The notes under the pieces are model-generated. The model was not told where the DNA came from, searched no databases, and was given only the letters and a program-made list of their open reading frames with translations. A stretch of DNA of 42,870 bases from Clostridia bacterium (lineage in GTDB: Bacteria > Bacillota > Clostridia > Oscillospirales > CAG-382), in assembly GCA_017456765.1 (NCBI GenBank), contig JAFTIR010000015.1:1-42870 (forward strand), written 5' to 3'. This document shows, piece by piece, positions 39,736-42,870 of the stretch (position 1 is the stretch's first letter; every line of letters starts with the position of its first letter). Both the position numbers and the translations under genes were made by a program.

Positions 39736-39769
39736 ATATAATGAAGCATTATGCGAAAGGAAGATTTGT

Positions 39770-41227
39770 TTGAGTTATCAAAACCCGAGGCTTTCACAGT
39801 ACAGAGAGTTTTTGAAAGGAAAGAGTGCATCGGTTATAGGTGTAGGCATAAGCAACATTCCACTTATTGAATTTCTTCTTAAAAATGATGTCAGGGTAAC
39901 TGCAAGGGATGCGAAAGACTTTTCTGAGCTTTGCGAAATAAATCCAAAAGTTAAAGACTTTAGAGAGCAGGGAGTAAACTTTGTTCTCGGAGAAAACTAT
40001 CTTTCGGATATTAAGGAAGATATTGTATATAAAAGTCCCGGCATACGATACGACAAAGAAGAAATAGTAAAGGCAGTCGAAAACGGCAGTCTCATTACAA
40101 GTGAAATGGAAGCGTTTCTCTCTCTTTGTCCCTCGAAAATAATTGCGGTCACGGGAAGCGACGGAAAAACCACTACCACCACCCTCATAGCAAAAATTCT
40201 TGAGGCGGCGGGTAAAAAGGTGTGGCTCGGAGGAAATATCGGCTGGCCACTTCTGTCTGAAATTGAAAACATCATGCCCGATGATTTTACTGTGCTTGAA
40301 CTCTCGTCTTTCCAACTTCATACAATAAACAAGTTTGAGAATAATTCTCTTCCTTTTGCAAAAATCGAATTTCCCGATGTTGCCGTTGTCACAAATGTCA
40401 GCCCCAATCATCTTAACTGGCACACGGATATGGATGAATATACCGAGGCGAAAAAGGCTGTGTTTACATATATCAGAGAGGGCGGCGTGCTTGTTACAAA
40501 TATCGGCAATGATATAACAAGTAATTTCGGTAATGAAGCAAAACTGAACGGTATAAAGACCAGAATGTTTTCGGTTAAAAACACAAACGGCAACCTTCAC
40601 CTTACGGGCGATACCATATATTACGGAACAAAACCCGTAATCGATGCGTCGGACATTCTTCTTCCGGGTAAGCATAATATTGAAAACTACATGGCGGCAA
40701 TAGGTGCAACATACGATTTTGTAACACCGGAAGACGTCAAAAAAGTGGCAACCTCGTTTGGCGGCGTTGAACACAGACTTGAGTATGTGAGAACTGTAAA
40801 GGGTGTTAAGTACTATAACGGTTCCATTGACTCGTCACCTGCAAGAACGCTGGCGGCACTGAGTGCCTTTGGACCCGAGTACAAGAGGAAAATTGTTTTA
40901 ATGCTCGGCGGCAAGGATAAGAATCTTGATTTTTCGCTTCTTGCGGATGTAATTTGCAAAAAGGTTAAGGCTGTGTTTATTTCACATGATACCGAAGAAC
41001 AAAAGGTTTATAATACTATTGTAAATAACGAAAATTACGACAAAGAAAAGCTCAATGTAGAAATCTGCGACGGTTTTGACGATAACTTTCGCAGAGCAAG
41101 CGAATTTGCCGAAGAGGGGGACATAGTTCTCCTTTCACCTGCCATGACAAGCTTTGATGAATTCCGTAATTTTGAAATGAGAGGTAAACGCTTCAAGTCA
41201 CTTGTTGCAGACCTCAGAGAGGACTAA
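39770..41227 (+). CDS. murD: UDP-N-acetylmuramoylalanine-D-glutamate ligase
   Basis: A 485-residue Mur ligase that adds D-Glu to UDP-MurNAc-L-Ala in peptidoglycan synthesis. The N-terminal UDP-binding domain begins ASVIGVGISNIPLI; the ATP loop is VTGSDGKTTTTTL (about 125-137); the central motif NVSPNHLNWH and the C-terminal domain with SPAMTSFDEFRNFEMRG (end region) complete the family pattern. The start is TTG at 39770, with GAAAGGAAG 6 bases upstream; no ATG fits. The usual mra neighbours (mraY, ftsW, murG) are not here; a phosphoesterase gene follows after 4 bases. Confidence 0.95.
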   Translation: MSYQNPRLSQYREFLKGKSASVIGVGISNIPLIEFLLKNDVRVTARDAKDFSELCEINPKVKDFREQGVNFVLGENYLSDIKEDIVYKSPGIRYDKEEIVKAVENGSLITSEMEAFLSLCPSKIIAVTGSDGKTTTTTLIAKILEAAGKKVWLGGNIGWPLLSEIENIMPDDFTVLELSSFQLHTINKFENNSLPFAKIEFPDVAVVTNVSPNHLNWHTDMDEYTEAKKAVFTYIREGGVLVTNIGNDITSNFGNEAKLNGIKTRMFSVKNTNGNLHLTGDTIYYGTKPVIDASDILLPGKHNIENYMAAIGATYDFVTPEDVKKVATSFGGVEHRLEYVRTVKGVKYYNGSIDSSPARTLAALSAFGPEYKRKIVLMLGGKDKNLDFSLLADVICKKVKAVFISHDTEEQKVYNTIVNNENYDKEKLNVEICDGFDDNFRRASEFAEEGDIVLLSPAMTSFDEFRNFEMRGKRFKSLVADLRED

Positions 41228-41231
41228 AAAT

Positions 41232-41933
41232 ATGCTTTACTGTCTTTCTGACACCCATTTATCCTTTACAACCGATAAACCCATGAATGTGTTCGGAAAA
41301 AGTTGGGATAAGCACGAGGAAAGAATAAAGGAAAACTGGATAAACACCGTAAAAGATGAAGATACGGTAGTGATTGCCGGCGATATTTCGTGGGGCATGA
41401 CCTTTCAAGAAGCAAGGGACGATTTGCTGTTTCTCGATTCTCTTCCCGGAAAGAAAATAATTTTAAAGGGTAATCACGATTATTGGTGGGCAACGGCAAA
41501 TAAAATGAATATCTTTTTTGCCGAAAACTCAATTGACACAATTTCTATCTTATATAATAATGCATATTACTGTGAGGGGAAAATTCTCTGCGGAACAAGG
41601 GGTTGGATAAATGAATTCGGCGTCAAAACAGAGGATGAACGCTTGATTAAGAGGGAGGCACAGAGGCTCGAGCTTTCTCTTGAGGCGGGCAAGGCTATGA
41701 AAAATGAATATCCCGATGCCGAGATGGTCGCATTTATGCACTATCCTCCTGTTTTTGGCGGATTTATAAATTACGATATTGTAGATGTTCTCTATAGATA
41801 CGGAGTCAAAAGAGTTTACTACGGGCATCTTCATAATGTAAAAAAAGAACAGCTTGATGATGAATATATAGGAATAAAACTTCAGCTTACTTCTTGTGAT
41901 TATCTTGGATTCAAGCCTTTACTTGTGGAATAA
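41232..41933 (+). CDS. Calcineurin-like metallophosphoesterase
   Basis: A 233-residue phosphoesterase with the complete metal motifs: LSDTHL (Asp7, His9), AGDISW (Asp51), KGNHDYWW (Asn81, His82), MHYPP and YGHLHN. The substrate is unknown; the compact YfcE-like form and the WWATANKMN insert are typical of a Clostridial subfamily. The ATG at 41232 is preceded by GAGAGG overlapping the end of murD, so the two are cotranscribed. The VanZ-like gene follows after 29 bases. Confidence 0.92.
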   Translation: MLYCLSDTHLSFTTDKPMNVFGKSWDKHEERIKENWINTVKDEDTVVIAGDISWGMTFQEARDDLLFLDSLPGKKIILKGNHDYWWATANKMNIFFAENSIDTISILYNNAYYCEGKILCGTRGWINEFGVKTEDERLIKREAQRLELSLEAGKAMKNEYPDAEMVAFMHYPPVFGGFINYDIVDVLYRYGVKRVYYGHLHNVKKEQLDDEYIGIKLQLTSCDYLGFKPLLVE

Positions 41934-41962
41934 ATATAAAAGGAGTCAGACTGGTATTTGAT

Positions 41963-42493
41963 ATGCGAAAGAAAAACGACACTGTAAAAAGAATTGTCTT
42001 TGTGGTTTGTATCACATTAACGGTTGCCTGGATGATGGTGATTTTCGGATTCTCTTCCAATGATGCTCAAGAATCAACGGCTCAGAGCCATACGGTCACA
42101 GAGATAATTATTAGAATATTCAATAGGGATTTTGATAATATGACTCAAGTCGAACAGGAAGCAATGGTATCTGAATTTGACGGTATAGTCAGAAAAATTG
42201 CACATTTTATTGCTTATGCGGTCCTTGGATTTTTGATGTATTTCAGTCTGTCTTTGGTTCCGTTTGTTCACCATACAAATATCTATAAACCAATTATTCT
42301 TTCGCTTCCGCTTAGTATTTTGTTTGCGGCAACGGATGAATATCATCAGACTTTTGTTTCGGGTAGGGCGGGGAGATTTTCCGATATACTGATTGATAGC
42401 TGTGGTGCTTTGTGTGGAACGCTGTTCGCTTTGGCTGTCATGAGTATTGCGATAAGAATGATGATGGACAGTAAAAACAAAAGAGGCTTGTAA
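41963..42493 (+). CDS. VanZ-like membrane protein
   Basis: A 176-residue protein with four hydrophobic segments (about 11-30, 81-100, 108-125 and 147-166). The VanZ-like signatures are RKIAHFIAYAVLGFLMYF and TDEYHQTFVSGRAGRFSDILIDSCG. VanZ gives low-level teicoplanin resistance in enterococci, but most chromosomal VanZ-like proteins have other or unknown roles, so this is not called a resistance gene. It ends the murD operon at a clear terminator. The start codon was taken from GGAGTC about 15 bases upstream, which is not strong. Confidence 0.9.
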   Translation: MRKKNDTVKRIVFVVCITLTVAWMMVIFGFSSNDAQESTAQSHTVTEIIIRIFNRDFDNMTQVEQEAMVSEFDGIVRKIAHFIAYAVLGFLMYFSLSLVPFVHHTNIYKPIILSLPLSILFAATDEYHQTFVSGRAGRFSDILIDSCGALCGTLFALAVMSIAIRMMMDSKNKRGL

Positions 42494-42506
42494 AGGCCTC
42501 TTTTTT
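42479..42506 (+). terminator. Terminator of the murD-phosphoesterase-VanZ operon
   Basis: AAAAGAGGC/GCCTCTTTT (42479-42487 with 42496-42504), then T's. The stop codon of the VanZ-like gene lies in the loop. Confidence 0.9.
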
Positions 42507-42607
42507 GTATCGAATTTTGTGTTTTATTCAATATGTACAAAAACGCTGAGCGAAATTGTGAACATTGCAATCAAAACGATAAATTGGAAAAATATTCAAA
42601 AAAACGC

Positions 42608-42636
42608 TTGACAAATCGAAATCAAAGTGATAAAAT
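42608..42636 (+). promoter_or_regulatory. rRNA operon promoter P1
   Basis: TTGACA (42608-42613), 17 bp, TAAAAT (42631-42636). A GCTGT/ACAGC hairpin follows at 42643-42658. Confidence 0.85.
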
Positions 42637-42710
42637 AGTCAAGCTGTCGAAAAACAGCACACTTGCGAACCGGAAGTCGAAAACTTTTTAAAAAAACTTA
42701 GAAAAAGGTC

Positions 42711-42739
42711 TTGACAAGAAAGTAAGTAAGTGATATAAT
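42711..42739 (+). promoter_or_regulatory. rRNA operon promoter P2
   Basis: TTGACA (42711-42716), 17 bp, TATAAT (42734-42739). Perfect consensus. Confidence 0.92.
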
Positions 42740-42870
42740 AACAAAGCTGTCCGCGAGCGAAGGTTAGTGGGTAGCGATAGATTGGACCTTGAAAATTGAA
42801 CAACGAAAGACGAGAAAACATAGGAAACTATGAAGTACAAAGAAATTAACTCGTACAATTCCTAAAAGAG
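42740..42870 (+). other. Leader of an rRNA operon (16S gene beyond the edge)
   Basis: The region has no open frame. It contains CCTTGAAAATTGAACAACG, a sequence type found in rRNA leaders and spacers of Clostridia, downstream of tandem promoters. No part of mature 16S rRNA is visible before the window ends. Confidence 0.7.

Noticed and set aside
41963..42493. Glycopeptide-resistance gene call for the VanZ-like protein
   Set aside because: No vanHAX genes or regulators are nearby, and VanZ-like proteins are widespread with other roles.

Overview
The window looks like chromosome from a low-to-moderate G+C anaerobic member of Clostridia, probably an uncultured gut lineage near Oscillospiraceae/Ruminococcaceae. 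The evidence is AGGAGG-type ribosome sites, consensus TTGACA-17-TATAAT promoters, an alpha2-type glycyl-tRNA synthetase, the lonA-engB pair, a four-cysteine L33, reverse rubrerythrin, CCA-encoding tRNA genes and AddB-type recombination. The rank is inference; no rRNA lies inside the window.

Layout. 1-4032 is accessory: the end of an unknown protein, a lipoteichoic-acid-synthase-like enzyme, and a small cassette (XRE repressor divergent from a metal-binding mini-protein, a lipoprotein and a two-helix membrane protein) with a clear palindromic operator. 4278-7084 holds YigZ, reverse rubrerythrin with a structured leader, and a lipoprotein. 7298-9603 is the rpmG-secE-nusG-rplK-rplA transcription/translation cluster, which ends at a strong terminator with no rplJ-rplL behind it. 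9604-10560 is a small island of palindromic repeats plus a divergent SLOG-protein/ribbon-helix-helix pair sharing a mirrored control region. 10725-20901 carries plsY-metY, a DUF3298-like gene, lon-engB-lysA, a lipoprotein and glyQS. 21052-26398 carries an acetyltransferase, an HTH-like gene with hisS-aspS, an XRE regulator and radC. 26506-28164 has an oxidoreductase, a truncated hydrolase gene and two abutting tRNA genes (Thr, Tyr). 28165-33732 has a YitT protein, trmB, a DUF378 protein, ygiQ and dnaA. 33934-42493 has addB, a zinc-ribbon membrane protein, an S53-type peptidase, murD, a phosphoesterase and a VanZ-like protein. The last 380 bases are the tandem promoters and leader of an rRNA operon whose 16S gene lies beyond the edge.

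Most genes are housekeeping and read on the + strand. Items that merit attention are: the SLOG/ribbon-helix-helix module; the XRE cassette with its 21-bp palindrome over the -35 box and an apparent frame slip in its first gene; a DnaA box inside the dnaA promoter, with dnaA away from dnaN; addB without addA; a prodomain-less sedolisin-like protein whose ribosome site can pair with an upstream inverted repeat; and three families of dispersed hairpins, two of which show compensatory base changes between copies.

Several starts are non-ATG and were set by ribosome sites or promoters: TTG for lysA, the HTH-like gene, yitT and murD; GTG for dnaA and addB. All calls come from reading the sequence; no database search was possible.
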